64,000 nucleotides of DNA from the NCBI RefSeq assembly GCF_040954645.1, contig NC_092813.1, positions 19,722,235 to 19,786,234 on the forward strand. Reading direction: 5' to 3'. The DNA comes from Diabrotica undecimpunctata (lineage: Eukaryota; Arthropoda; Insecta; Coleoptera; Chrysomelidae). Each line of letters begins with the position of its first letter. Position 1 is the stretch's first letter. Below are positions 10,080-21,402 of this stretch, piece by piece. The notes under the pieces are model-generated. The model was not told where the DNA came from and ran no database searches. It worked only from the letters and a program-made list of their open reading frames with translations. The position numbers and the translations under genes were made by a program.

Positions 10080-13060
10080 TGCGCAATCGGCTGTAGCTAA
10101 TAAACTGAGTTTAGTTAAATGTTTAAACGAAAATATAATTGATATTGCCTTAATTTCAGAGACATGGTTTAAGCCAGATAATCAAAATAATTTCTATAAT
10201 ACTATTCGTAAAGATAGAAATTATGGTTCTGCAGGTGTGACAATCCTTGTCAGAAATGTATTTTGTTTTAGAGAAATTCCAACTAAAAAAATTTTAATGA
10301 AAATATTTTAATGTGGGTATACAAATATTGAATAACAGTGAAATAACGCTGTTTCTCATTATACTACCCACCTGACATACGAACAAGTTCCGATTTGGAC
10401 ACAATTCTCAACTGTACCAAGTCAAATGGTATATTTGGAGGTGATTTCAATGCACATCATTCAAGATGGGGATCATACAAAAGTAACACCAAAGGCACGC
10501 AAATTATAACCGCTTCAGACAATACGAAGTTGGTACTTATAAACACCGGATCACCTACAAGGTTCACAAATAATGGAAATAATTCAGTCGTGGATTTAAC
10601 TTTTGCAACTCCAGATATAGCAATTAATTGTACATGGGAAACTTTACCTGATGTACTGAGTTCAGACCATTTTCCAATTATTATAGAAATTAACAAAGGC
10701 ATGGAAAGTAAAGACATCATAATACATCCAAAAACAAAATGGAATTTGAATAAAGCAGATTGGAGTCTATATCAAGAAGTTGCGAATATATATTTCGCAC
10801 AACACATTAAAAATAGCAACAACGCGGAACACAATTATAGCTTATTAATTGAAGGGATAAATAAGGCAGCCTATGCTTCTACAACCATTCACCAACCCTT
10901 TAAACTGAACAAAAAACTCTTCTTCCACCATGGTGGGATCAAAGCTGCGAAGAGGCTACTAAAAAAAGAAAACAAATGCTCAACAGGTATAAGCAACAAA
11001 GCACCATGGAAAATTATGTGAAATGTAAAAACGAAATTTCAAAAACAAAAAAGTTTTTTTTGCCAACTACATTGGCACCTCTGGTGCGAAAACTTAAATA
11101 GAAATACACCATTGACAAACATATGAACTCAGGCCAGAAAAATGAATAGGATCTATATGAAAGATAATACATCGGAGAATTATGTATGGCAAGGACAATT
11201 TTTAGATAAAATTACATCAGCTAATGCTTTGGATAATACCTTACAAATGTTCTCAAAACAAAGACAAAATAACACCAACCATAAGATTTTTAGTAAACCA
11301 ATTAGCTTACCAGAATTAAATTATATCATAAAAAACAGAAAGAATACATCACCTATCACCTGGATATGATGATATTAGATATCCTATGATATTCCAATTA
11401 ACAAACAATACCAAGATGTTTCTAATCAAAATTTTAAATGATATTTGGATCAATGGGGAAAGTATAGAAGAATGGAAAAAGGCTATTGTAATACCAATAC
11501 ACAAACCAACCAAAAACCTCCACCTATGTGACTCATATAGACCTATTGCACTTATGCCATGTATAGGTACTCAAGGTTTTCGAAAGAATAATTAAAAACC
11601 GATTGGAATAGTGGTTAAATACAACCGGCGCTCTGCCAACTATACAATATGGTTTTAAAAAAGGTTTTGGCACCATAGATGCGGTGACATACTTAGATAC
11701 AGACATACAAATAGGCTTAACTGAAAACGACTATAATGGAACGATGTTTCTAGGTGTTAAAGGTGCATACGACAAAGTCAACTGCTTTATCTTACGGGAA
11801 AAAATGATGCAATTACAAATCCCTCAAGAAGTTGCTAACACGATATGGAAATTATATATAAACAGCCAAGTAGGGCTCAGAGGACATTATGAGGCCCAGT
11901 AAAATACCAAACTGCAATTTTAGGTCTGCACACAAGAATCTGACCATTACTTTTAAATATATATACTACTAATTTACGCGCCTCCATTTTTAAAGCAACT
12001 ATTATACAATATTCCGATTATTTTGTTGTTTATATACGTAGCAAACATCTTGACGAATGCAACAATCGTTTGAATTTAAGCACGAAACTCGTTTTAAGAT
12101 CCATAAGTGATTTAGATCCAGGTATAACCATGAACTCTACCAACTGTTCAAAGAGACACCGATCTCAGAATTCGCTAAACTTCAGAGACTTCGCTGGGCT
12201 GGTCATGTAGTAAGAATGGAGAAAGAAAGATTGTCGAAAAGAGCCCTTGATAGTAAAATGCAGGGCGCAAGACCAAAAGGAAGGCCACGGAAGAGATGGG
12301 ACGATGAAGTGGTAGCGGACGCGCAAAATTTGCTAGACGTGAGAACCTGGAGAAGATCGGCGCTGGACCGACAAGGTTGGAAGCATAGTTTGGAGGAGGC
12401 CAAGGCCCGATTTGGGCTGTAGCGCCATTGTAGAGAGAGAGAGAGAAGTGATTTAGGGCTACAAATCTTCACAGCAAAATCCAAAGTTATAATATTTACC
12501 AGGAATAACATGACACCGATGCAGAAAATTACAATAGATGGTATAGAATTTCCGGTGGATACCGATATCAAATACTTAGGAATCACATTAGACAGAAAAT
12601 TAATCTGGAAACTTTATATTGAACAAGTTGAGACAAAATGCAATAAAGGACTAAACATCTTAAAATCCATTATGCGAACTTGGTGGGGTGCAGAACCTCA
12701 AACAGGCTCTAACCTTCTATAAGGCTTAAATAAGATCAATAATTAATTATGGTTGTACACTTTATGGAACAGACAATAAAACAAATCTACGTAAGCTGGA
12801 TATTATATAAAACAAATCACTCAGAATCTGTCTGGGAGCAATGAAATCTACACCAGTTGAACCATTAATAGCTGAAGCAATCAAACCTCCATTAGAACTG
12901 AAAAGATCATTTTTAGCTGAAAAAATTATTACTAAGTCACTAAAGAAAAACTCACCATTCATTTGCATCATATATAAGGTAAACGAATACGACCTAACTA
13001 AGCCTTTTTGGATTCATAAAAACTCTCCTTCTATTTGTGATGGATTAAGAAACGTGACCT
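10080..13060 (+). pseudogene. LINE ORF2: AP endonuclease and reverse transcriptase, dead
   Basis: Endonuclease motifs run in order: IALISETWFKP (about 10150), YGSAGVTILVRN, GGDFNAHHSRWGS (10438), VVDLTFATP (10590) and SSDHFPII (10660). The RT follows: IEEWKKAIVIPIHKPTK and DSYRPIALM (11465-11560), QYGFKKGFGT (11650), then FLGVKGAYDKV at 11746. There the first catalytic Asp (FLDV in the family) is Gly. Later parts are an RT fragment near 12045 (SDYFVVYIRS), then KYLGITLDRKL at 12570. The thumb/C-terminal part reads through about 13060. At least five frame breaks and a nested insert (12116-12445) lie within it. Confidence 0.82.
12116..12445 (+). mobile_element. LINE 3'-end insert with 11-bp target-site duplication
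   Basis: Flanked by perfect 11-bp copies of aagtgatttag (12105-12115 and 12446-12456). The insert encodes the end of an RTE-like RT: LQRLRWAGHVVRMEKERL, GARPKGRPRKRWDDEV, WRRSALDRQGWKHSLEEAK, stop at 12419-12421, then a GA-rich tail (gagagagagaga). The same family lies at 25840-26480. This is a 5'-truncated retrotransposition product inside an older RT gene, so it is younger than its host LINE. The reading frame of the insert (12216-12421) is intact. Confidence 0.85.
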
Positions 13061-13139
13061 TAAAACCACAATCAAAGGTAGGGACCGACTACTTTGATCA
13101 CTTTGTTTCCTGTGATGTGAATATACCCTTTATTCGGAG

Positions 13140-13504
13140 TAAGCATCATTTATTAGAGTTGCGCATAAACGCTCTGAAATGTGCCAGCTTCTTTGGTTCT
13201 ACCTATATATGTGAACAAACTTTTTCAATACTAAATAATAATAAACAAAAAATCGAAACCGCCTTGCAAATGAAAGTTTGGAAGCAGTTTTACGTGTTGC
13301 TACAAGTAAATTTGAGCCAAATATAAAAAAGATTGTAAGCACTATGCAGTGCCACGCTTCAAATTAATAAATTATTTTTCAATTGTAATAAATTATTATC
13401 AATTCTGTATTGTCTTTAATTACCTATACTTCTGGCGGCCGGCCCGCCATCAGTTCATGATTTGCCCGAGTGGCCCCTAGTCTTAATAAGTCTGCGCATC
13501 CCTG
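13140..13504 (+). pseudogene. hAT transposase C-terminus and 3' terminal repeat
   Basis: The C-terminal dimerisation region of a hAT transposase: LRINALKCASFFGSTYICEQ, then after a frameshift RLANESLEAVLRVATSKF and a stop near 13363. This pattern (FGSTYxCEQTFS) is typical of hAT-derived GTF2IRD2/SCAND3-like proteins. The tail at 13430-13504 has the usual gcccgcc stretch and ends tgcgcatccctg (13493-13504), the complement of a CAGGGATGCGCA-type hAT terminal repeat. The 5' part of the transposon is missing, replaced by the LINE 3' region. Confidence 0.7.
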
Positions 13505-13562
13505 ATTTAAGTTGTCAGAATTTTAATTTAAGTAAAAAGTTCGTTCAATTCAATTCTGAAAA

Positions 13563-14635
13563 ATGGTAAGATTAACGGAAATGCATAAAATAACAGTTTT
13601 ACAAATGATTGGTTACGGAGACAACACCCGAACACAATAGGAAGTAACTCGCCTATTTCATGAGAAATTTCCTAATTTACCGCCTATATCCCAAGGAACA
13701 ATAAGTAATATAGAGAAGCAGTTTCGCTAGTTTGGTCATGTAAGGCAGATAAAAAAAGCAGCTGCCAATGCACTGAGTGATGAACTCAAATTAGATGTGT
13801 TGCTTGAGTTTCAGGAAAATTCACATACATCGAGTAGACAGGCATCCACTACATTCAATGCTAGCCATACATCGATAGTAAACATATTAAAAGAAAATAA
13901 ATTGCATCCCTATAAGATGATACCTTCTCAGGAGCTCATGGAAGACGATTTTGATAGGAGAACTTTTTTTTGTGAGCAAATGATGGACATGTTGGATAAC
14001 AATATTATCCAATTAGAAGACGTTAGGTTTTCTGATGAGTGTACTTTTTTACTTAACGGTCTTGCTAATCGGCAAAATTGCCGCTACTGGGCCACGGAAA
14101 ATCCTCACTGGATGAGAGAAGAACACACTCAATACCCTCAAAAGGTTAATGTTTGGGCAGGGATTGTAGGAAACAATATCATTGGTCCCTTTTTCATTGA
14201 GGGCAACTTGAATGGCAACAGTTATTTGGCACTACTTCGAAATTATGTCATTCCAACGTTGGCAAATTTATATCCTGATCCAGGAAACCCTCAAGATCCA
14301 GCGAATACGATATGGTTTCAGCAGGATGGAGCACCACCACATTACCAACTTAATGTCCAGCAGTACCTCGATACAATATTTCCCAATCGGTGGATAGTGA
14401 GGCGAGGATCGATTGAATGGTCAGCGCGATCACCTGATCTTACATTATTAGATTGCTTTTTATGGGGATATGTGAAGAGCCATGTGTACAAAATTAAACC
14501 TTCTGATTTAAATGACTTAAAAGAACCAGGTCGATCACGCCTGTTATGTTAAATAATGTTAGAAGACAGTTTTATTTGAGATTAGGATGTTGTCAAGACG
14601 TTTGTAGTAAACATTTTGAACATCTACTTCATTAA
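13563..14635 (+). pseudogene. Mariner-like (DD41D-type) transposase
   Basis: A Tc1/mariner-superfamily transposase from MVRLTEMHKITV (13563) to HFEHLLH (stop 14633-14635), about 357 codons. An N-terminal helix-turn-helix region (ISQGTISNIEKQF) precedes the DDE domain. The acidic triad is visible: Asp in RFSDECTF, Asp in WFQQDGAPPHY and Asp in LLDCFLWGY. Forty-one residues separate the last two, hence DD41D. TAG codons at 13638-13640 and 13728-13730 and a frameshift near 14527 inactivate it; the part 13797-14525 is otherwise open. I could not define its terminal repeats. The hAT tail ends only 58 bp upstream. Confidence 0.85.
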
Positions 14636-15496
14636 CATTCATAGTTCTTTTTCCTGTTCTACATTTTATTACGTTTTGCATTACATTTTAGTTTTTGATT
14701 GTATTGTAGCGAATTTCGGTAACCACATGATTTTCATTTACTTTATCTTAATTAATCTTAATAAACTTGAAAGCGACAACATTTTTGAATGGAGAATGAA
14801 AAGACCTTTCAAACGATATATCACAAGCCTATACTTCCTATTTTAAAAACTGGGGGTTGTACCTGTCATTCTAAGGGGGTTGAAGGTAGGGGTTGTATTT
14901 TCACGTTAAAGAATGTCAAGTTATAATTTAAATTTGACGTGTTTTGGGATTTTTATAAATATGTACAGTAACCTTAATAATGAATTTATTCCATTTGGCT
15001 TTTACACACTGTATAACCACCTTTGTTGATACCTAATGTCTTTTCTTAATGTATGTATACCTATCTGTCCGAGGCCTACCTTTTATCGTTTACAGAAATG
15101 CCCTCATCGGCCCCTGGGCGAGAAGAGTGTAATCCCTGTGTGATGCTTGTATTGTATCTGTTTTTAAAAAATTGTGTCTGGCTGTGTGGGTATTTTCCCT
15201 AAAGCCAATAAAAAAATATATTGTGTGTTCTTTGTTTCAGTTATTGTTATTTACTGGTCGTGTTATTTTTTAGAATTTGGTTTAAGTGTTTATATTAAGT
15301 TTTATAGTGTGTAGTGAACTTTTAGTATCCAAAAACAAAGTATTTGTTAATTAAAAGTTAAAATAGCTTGCCGTAATCACTTTAATAAAGGTTAGAGAAA
15401 CCTATATTTTAATTTATTGATGTTTCGAAAAGTTTTATTTCCTTTTTAGTCCATTTATTCAAGGTTTTTGCTGTAAATATTAAAGAACTGCTTGGA
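14636..15496. other. No gene; possible 3'UTR debris
   Basis: AT-rich. 15060-15212 looks like a LINE or transposon 3'UTR: a GC-richer stretch (gaggcctac, gcccctgggcgagaag), then aagccaataaaaaaatat, a polyadenylation-type signal with a short A-run. Nothing codes. Confidence 0.35.
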
Positions 15497-15985
15497 TTGA
15501 CATGAAATTTGGCATATACATAGCTAACGGCAAAGAAAAAAAGTGATATTGTGCCGATGTATGCTTTTGCCATGGGGGTGAGTTTCACCCCTTCTCGAGT
15601 GTAAAAAAACATGCGTTCAAAATAAGTCCAGAATTGAATAAACTGACTAATTCTAAGCAACTTTTACTCTATACAGTTTTTGCACAAAGTCAATACTTCT
15701 CGAGTTATTTGCGAGTGAATATGATAATTTTTCAATCAAAAATCATGTTTTTAGATTGTTTTACGCAAATAGCTTAGAAAGTAAGTATTTTCTCTAAAAA
15801 CATATTCTTAGCAAAAATATAGCTTATAAAAAAGTTAAAAAAATAATGTACTTATACCTATATGAAGTCTGTAGACTCAGTAAAAGCTAGAGTTTTAGCT
15901 AATGAAAAGTAGTTGAAATTTCAAATCGAATATTTCAAAGAGAAATATCAAAAAATTGAAGCACTTTTCGGGAAAAGCTCGCTGT
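15497..15985 (+). repeat. Repeat A, copy 2
   Basis: Same orientation as 6522-6985 and similar through most of its length, including tgatattgtgccgatgtatg, gtgagtttcacccc and gcgagtgaata. This copy is not interrupted at its left edge, which confirms that the left edge of copy 1 is an insertion point. Confidence 0.75.
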
Positions 15986-16023
15986 CGGGGAAAATGCTTG
16001 TGTTATTTATTCTTTCACGTTTA

Positions 16024-16690
16024 AACCCATCTGTTTCATTGAATAATAAAGGAATTGGTAATGACTTCATGGTCCTTCAACTTGTGATAATGATTCATCT
16101 GTTTCAACAGCTAAAGAAGGGTTGGGCTTTATTTTTTTGTTTAGCATGGTAATATTATTTCTAAATTTAGAATTTTGTTTATAACAATAAACAAAATTTA
16201 TGATCTGAATTAGTTCACCTGGTTCGTTGGAGTAATATTCTAAAATTAATACAGGGTTATGATAATGTAAAATGTTTTCCAGAAAATGACATATTTTATC
16301 AAAATGTAGTACAAATGTAGGTGATCTATTTTTGATTTTGTCTTTAATGGTTTCGAATGAGTAAATGATACATTCATGGGAAGTTTTAAAAGAAGTGTTG
16401 GGCTTTTTTGGTTTAGATTGTTTAGGGGTATTAAAAATGGTAAATCGGTTTACGGATTGTCTTTGCTAATTTCAGGAGATAATATGTCTTTTTAGAATTT
16501 TGGAATTGGCGACATTATTTGAGATTAGTGATGTTTCTGGTGTCGTAGTATTTTCGATGTTAACTATAACTGGTGATGTTGTTTATGTATAAACGCAAAT
16601 TAGTGTTATCGTAAAAAAAACTTTAAATCGTAAGCTACAGAAATTGAACAATTTGATTATCCAGTCGCGTACCATTACACCAAAAAAACT
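16024..16690 (-). repeat. Repeat B, inverted copy of 7012-7695
   Basis: On the minus strand it parallels the gag-like fragment at 7012-7695 (shared stretches include ggaaaacattttacattatc and gtacgcgactggataatc). It lies beside repeat A as at the first locus, but flipped. Stops are in different places in the two copies, so neither codes now. Confidence 0.72.
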
Positions 16691-16893
16691 GTTATCTTTC
16701 ATGTTCAACTGTTATTTTATCCACAGAGTTCTACTGGGACGTCTGTTACAATAATCATAAAAATCATGAAATAATTTTACTTGCTGTTCCCAATGTTGTT
16801 CTTTTTTAGTATATAAAAAGTTATACTTGCGAAAAATCAAGTTTGATTTAATTTGATGTAACTGATTTATTTTTAATATATTATTATATATAT

Positions 16894-17043
<150 letters not shown>

Positions 17044-17073
17044 TGTTTTGAGGTTTCCGCGGGAGCTATATGT

Positions 17074-17465
<392 letters not shown>

Positions 17466-17529
17466 ATTTTTTTTTTTTGGCCTAACTGAAATGAACTTAC
17501 ATGTGAAACCCATTCATCATTTTTTTACA

Positions 17530-18145
17530 TATTCTTTTAAATACGATATTCCAAATACGGATAGACTAGTTTGCTTGTATAGGCAAGAACTCACAAAAGA
17601 TTATAGTTTTACAAATTTAGGATCAGGATTACAGAGCAATAGGCAGGTAGATGGAGATGCAAGTAGTAGAATTAGAGCAGGATGGGTGAAATGTAAGGAG
17701 ACAATTGGAGTGCTGGGTGATAGAAAAGTACCAATAAATCTAAAAGGTATTTGGGTAGTAAAAAAGAGGAAGGAACAGAAATTTCACGTTGCTGAAATGC
17801 GAATACTGATTGATATGAATGAATGAAAAGTAAGAAATAAGTATATAATAAGTTTGGTGTGGTTCATATTAAAAACAAAATGAGAAAACACAAGTTAAGG
17901 TAGCTAGAACATGTGCTACCGATAGATAATGACCATAGTCGTGATAATGACGTCCATAAACGAGGCTTAGTTTTTGGAAGATATAGACAGAAAAAGACGT
18001 AGTGCGACAGTTAGTCAGGATATTAGTGTAAAAGTTATTTACGCTAATATAGCCCGTGACAGAAAAGTTTAAAGAAAAATAGTTAGAGAAGCAGATCACA
18101 CATGGGGAAAGGCAAACAGAAGGATGATGATGATGAGTGTTCTAG
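17530..18145 (+). pseudogene. RTE-like LINE: C-terminal RT fragment
   Basis: The reading is fragmentary: LGSGLQSNRQVDGDASSRIR, KCKETIGVLGDRKVPINLKG, QKFHVAEMRIL, then in other frames GSLGVVHIKNKMRKHKL and NDHSRDNDVHKRGL, then READHTWGKANRRMMMMMS. This is the order of the region after the RT palm in RTE-type LINEs found in insects. The end carries a short gatgatgatgatgag run, like the simple 3' repeats of RTE elements. A deletion removes the segment between LKG and KKRKEQ. Several stops. Confidence 0.7.
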
Positions 18146-19123
18146 AAACAAAAGTAAAATAGAAACCTCTAAACAAAAATTACCTAATCAAAAAAAAATT
18201 CAAACACAAAATAAAACATATTTAAAATAATAGACGCATATCGGATCTAAATTTGGCATATATTTTTACATCTCACAAAAGAAAAGATAATGTAATAAAC
18301 TGTAGTAGAAGCTAGTTCAATCCTAAAATGCGAGTATCGTCCGCTGACTACCAATATAGAGCCTGTAAAAGATACCTGTAAAAAAGGAATACATTTGGAA
18401 TTAAAAGGTGGCATTCCTATTTTTGCAGAAAAAGTTGTGTAATAACTAGAATAATAATATTAATTCACTTACTCCTTAACTTCATCTTACTGGCAAGTAG
18501 GTTGGAAATATTAATAAAAAAGTTAAAATTTTTAAAAATACCTAAAAATATCGTTTTTTTTTCAAGTTTCCTTACTTTTAACTTTAAAAGATACGACTGG
18601 TTAAAAATGTTTTAATTCAAACTTGCTGCAAAATAGCAATATACGACCTTCGGAATTAAATTCTTAAAATATTACGTATTGCATTTTATGTAAACAATCT
18701 GATCGAAAATATTATTTACAATGTATTTGCATTTAACCCCCAGCAAAGTAAAATTAGGTACACAAACAAACGGGTGACGCCTCTCAAGCCCCAAATAAAA
18801 AATTTCGAAAAAAATAAAGAATAAATATTTTTTTTTTAATATTCAAGATTAATTAGAAATAAACAAGCATATAAAAATTCTCAACATTTTTCGTATTTTG
18901 AATTTATGTTTATTTTACAACGAAATAAGAAAAGGTAACCCAAAAGTAAATATTTCATTTAAAAAAAAAATAGCATCGTTACAATTAACAAACTACAATG
19001 TTAAAAAAAAGTCTATACAGAAAATATCGTTACCACAAACCGGGGTTACTTTTCTCCGTTGTTAAAGGTCTCTGAAAAATTTTCAATAAAATGTTTATAA
19101 AATTGAGAGATATCTTTATGATC
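18146..19123. other. No recognisable gene
   Basis: AT-rich sequence with A-runs; no coding signal and no clear repeat boundary seen. 18780-19080 is the most A-rich part and borders the 5' end of the next LINE. Confidence 0.5.
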
Positions 19124-19157
19124 AGTTCAGTTCGAGTAGCTGAACAGTGCGGACGTG
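19121..19157 (+). promoter_or_regulatory. Internal promoter of LINE copy 2: TCAGTT initiator and DPE at +28
   Basis: TCAGTT (19122-19127) matches the arthropod initiator with A at 19124 as +1. GGACGTG at 19151-19157 is at +28 to +34, the canonical DPE position. There is no TATA box at the proper distance. Jockey-type LINEs use this layout so that the full-length RNA carries its own promoter. Bases +2 to +8 and +16 to +22 pair (loop TCGAGTA). Confidence 0.78.
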
Positions 19158-19584
19158 CTTTGGAGAGTCGAGACCGACCTGAGTCAACGGAGCTTTTCAG
19201 CTCCTAGCGGTGGGTAAGACACCGCAAGTGGCTTGGGCGCTTGAAACAATTTAAAGCGAAAAGTGGATGCGATTTCATTATTATCTTGAACCGCAGAGAG
19301 GTTGATTTTTATAGGCCTCTCTCGGAGGGCTGTAATAAATAGCAATTCACGAAATAACGGGATATCTGTACGGTGCCGTCAGGGATGACACTGTAAGGCT
19401 TTGTTCCTTGCATCAAAGTCGGATAGAAACGGCCCCTGCCCTACAGAGTGAGAACAGCAAGTGGATCCCTCCTGGAAACAGGAGTGAACAACCGAGGCAG
19501 GGCCTGGGAAGGCACCCAGCATCCACTCGACACGTGTCGGGTGGACAAACAAAAAACTGCGGTCATTTAAGTAAACAGCTTTCA

Positions 19585-21402
19585 ATGTCGTTGGTTTCGA
19601 ATGAAACCCCCGAGCTTCCCGCTCAATTAGAATTTGTCAACCCCCCAAACCCTAACCTTAACGAGTCAGAGTGTGTGTCGGAAGGCACTACTCCAGACTC
19701 AATCCCATCAGCCTCTCCTTCGCCGTCCATTATCATCGATGAAATGGACGAGCAATACGACTCGTATAATGAGGATAATTTATCCACCGTGGAGTTCAAC
19801 TCGAGACGCGAGATCTTTAACCGCGAAAACGCATACAACGCTCGTCGCCCCGAAAAGGTGAAAAGACCATGCTCCAGCCCAGGGCTAAGCCCTGAGCAAG
19901 AAAATAAAAAGCAAAGAGAAGAAGACAGCACGGCAACACAATTACAATGTCTCATCCAGAAAATGGATGAGATGCAAACTAGCCATAATAGGCAAATAAA
20001 GGAGCTCTTAGATCAATTAAAAGAACTAAGAAGCGAGATAAAGCAAAAAGACCGTGAGAACAGAGAATTAGTGGCACGAATAGTGTCACTAACGGAAAAG
20101 AAAGGGGAACCCGCCGTTCCCGCAAAGCGCGCACGCGAAGCCAGTGCAAATAGATGCGAAGGACGTCAAAACAGGCAAATCGGTTAGAATACATGAGGAG
20201 GTCGAAAAACCGAAAAATGTAGTAATAACCGACAAACCGAGTGAGGAAAATTGGCAGTTAGTAGCTAAGAACAAAAAAAGTAAGGCAACCACTGCTAAAA
20301 CAGCGAAGCCACGCCCACAGAAACGGTGAGCGCTGCGCAAAAACAAAGAACTCTTGTCGAAAAACGACAGGAGAAAAAAATGGATGATGAGATCAAAGCT
20401 CATCAAGCAAAGAGAGTCCAAAAGGAACAAAAATAAACAAGCGACGAACCAGTGGTGCCTGGTGAAAAACCAACCAAAATGCCAAAACCGCCGGCGATAA
20501 TAATAAAAACAGTCGGCGAAAGTCAAAATATCCTGCGCAAAGCCGCAGAGAAAGCCATCATCTCAGACAACAAGTTTGCGAAATCTGAGCGGTCTTTAGT
20601 TATACAGACAAAGAGCAGAGAGGGATACCTAGCGATGGTCAACATCTTAGAAAATCACAAACCTGCAGTAAATTTTATAGCGTATCCTATAGATACACCT
20701 AAAACTAAAAGGCTAGTAATCCGTGGATTACATAAAAACATGGACATGGAAACAATAATCAATGAAATAGAAAACAAAGGTGTACAAGCCATAAAAATAG
20801 AGACTGTCACAGCCATGAGAGAAGGAGTAAGAGTCACACTCCCCCTATACAAAATAACAGTACCTGAAGAAGATGCTGAAAAAGCCAAAAATCTCACAAA
20901 CCTCTGCTATCTAAGAATAAGGATAGCGGATGAAACCAAACAGCAACGAAACATTGTTCAATGCTACAACTGCCAAGATTTCTACCACGGATCGAGCGCC
21001 TGCCACTGTGCTTCGCGTTGCGTAAAATGCGGAGACTATCACCGATCGTCGGACTGTCCCAAAGACAGAGAAACCCCAGCTAAATGCGCAAATTGCGATG
21101 GAGCGCACACAGCAAGCTACAGGGGGTGCACCAAAGCACCCAAAAGGAAGCCGAAAACAACGTCCCCACCGAAATACAGAGATGCACCGAGTGCACCTAC
21201 CACCCGGCCTAACACAAGTTATGCCGCGGCGACAAAGGCAGCAACACCATCAACAGCTGCCCCTGTAGCAAAAACAATAACTAACGACGACATATTGGAG
21301 ATAATGAACAACAAATTCAAACAAATATCGGATCACTTCTCCGGTATGTTTGAAAATTTCACAAAAGCTTTCAAGGCGATGAGTAAGTGCGGACCGAAAT
21401 AA
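19585..21402 (+). pseudogene. LINE ORF1 (copy 2): gag-like zinc-knuckle protein, frameshifted
   Basis: The start MSLVSNETPELPAQ at 19585 was chosen because it aligns with the start in copy 1 and lies after the conserved 5'UTR. An acidic N-terminus and a coiled-coil-like stretch (about 19960-20100) follow. Frame breaks near 20140 and 20330 and a TAA near 20434 split the middle. From 20452 it is open: KPPAIIIKTVGESQNIL, a PRE_C2HC-type region (FIAYPIDTPKTKRLVIRGL ... LPLYKITVPEEDAEKAKN), then knuckles CYNCQDFYHGSSACHC, CVKCGDYHRSSDC and CANCDGAHTASYRGC, all with the expected Cys/His residues. The stop TAA overlaps the ORF2 ATG (TAATG), as in termination-reinitiation. Confidence 0.88.

Larger units (their letters stand above)
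8360..13130 (+). mobile_element. I/Jockey-type LINE, plus strand, with nested insertions
   Basis: The order is 5'UTR (8360-8605), gag ORF1 (8606-10036), endonuclease/RT ORF2 (about 10080-13060). Two small foreign inserts lie inside it: 9237-9328 in the gag knuckle and 12116-12445 in the RT. It has many stops and frameshifts, so it is an old copy. The 3' end is lost where a hAT fragment begins near 13140. It differs in sequence from the two Jockey-like copies at 1-6521 and 19124-25066 and is a separate family. Confidence 0.8.
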
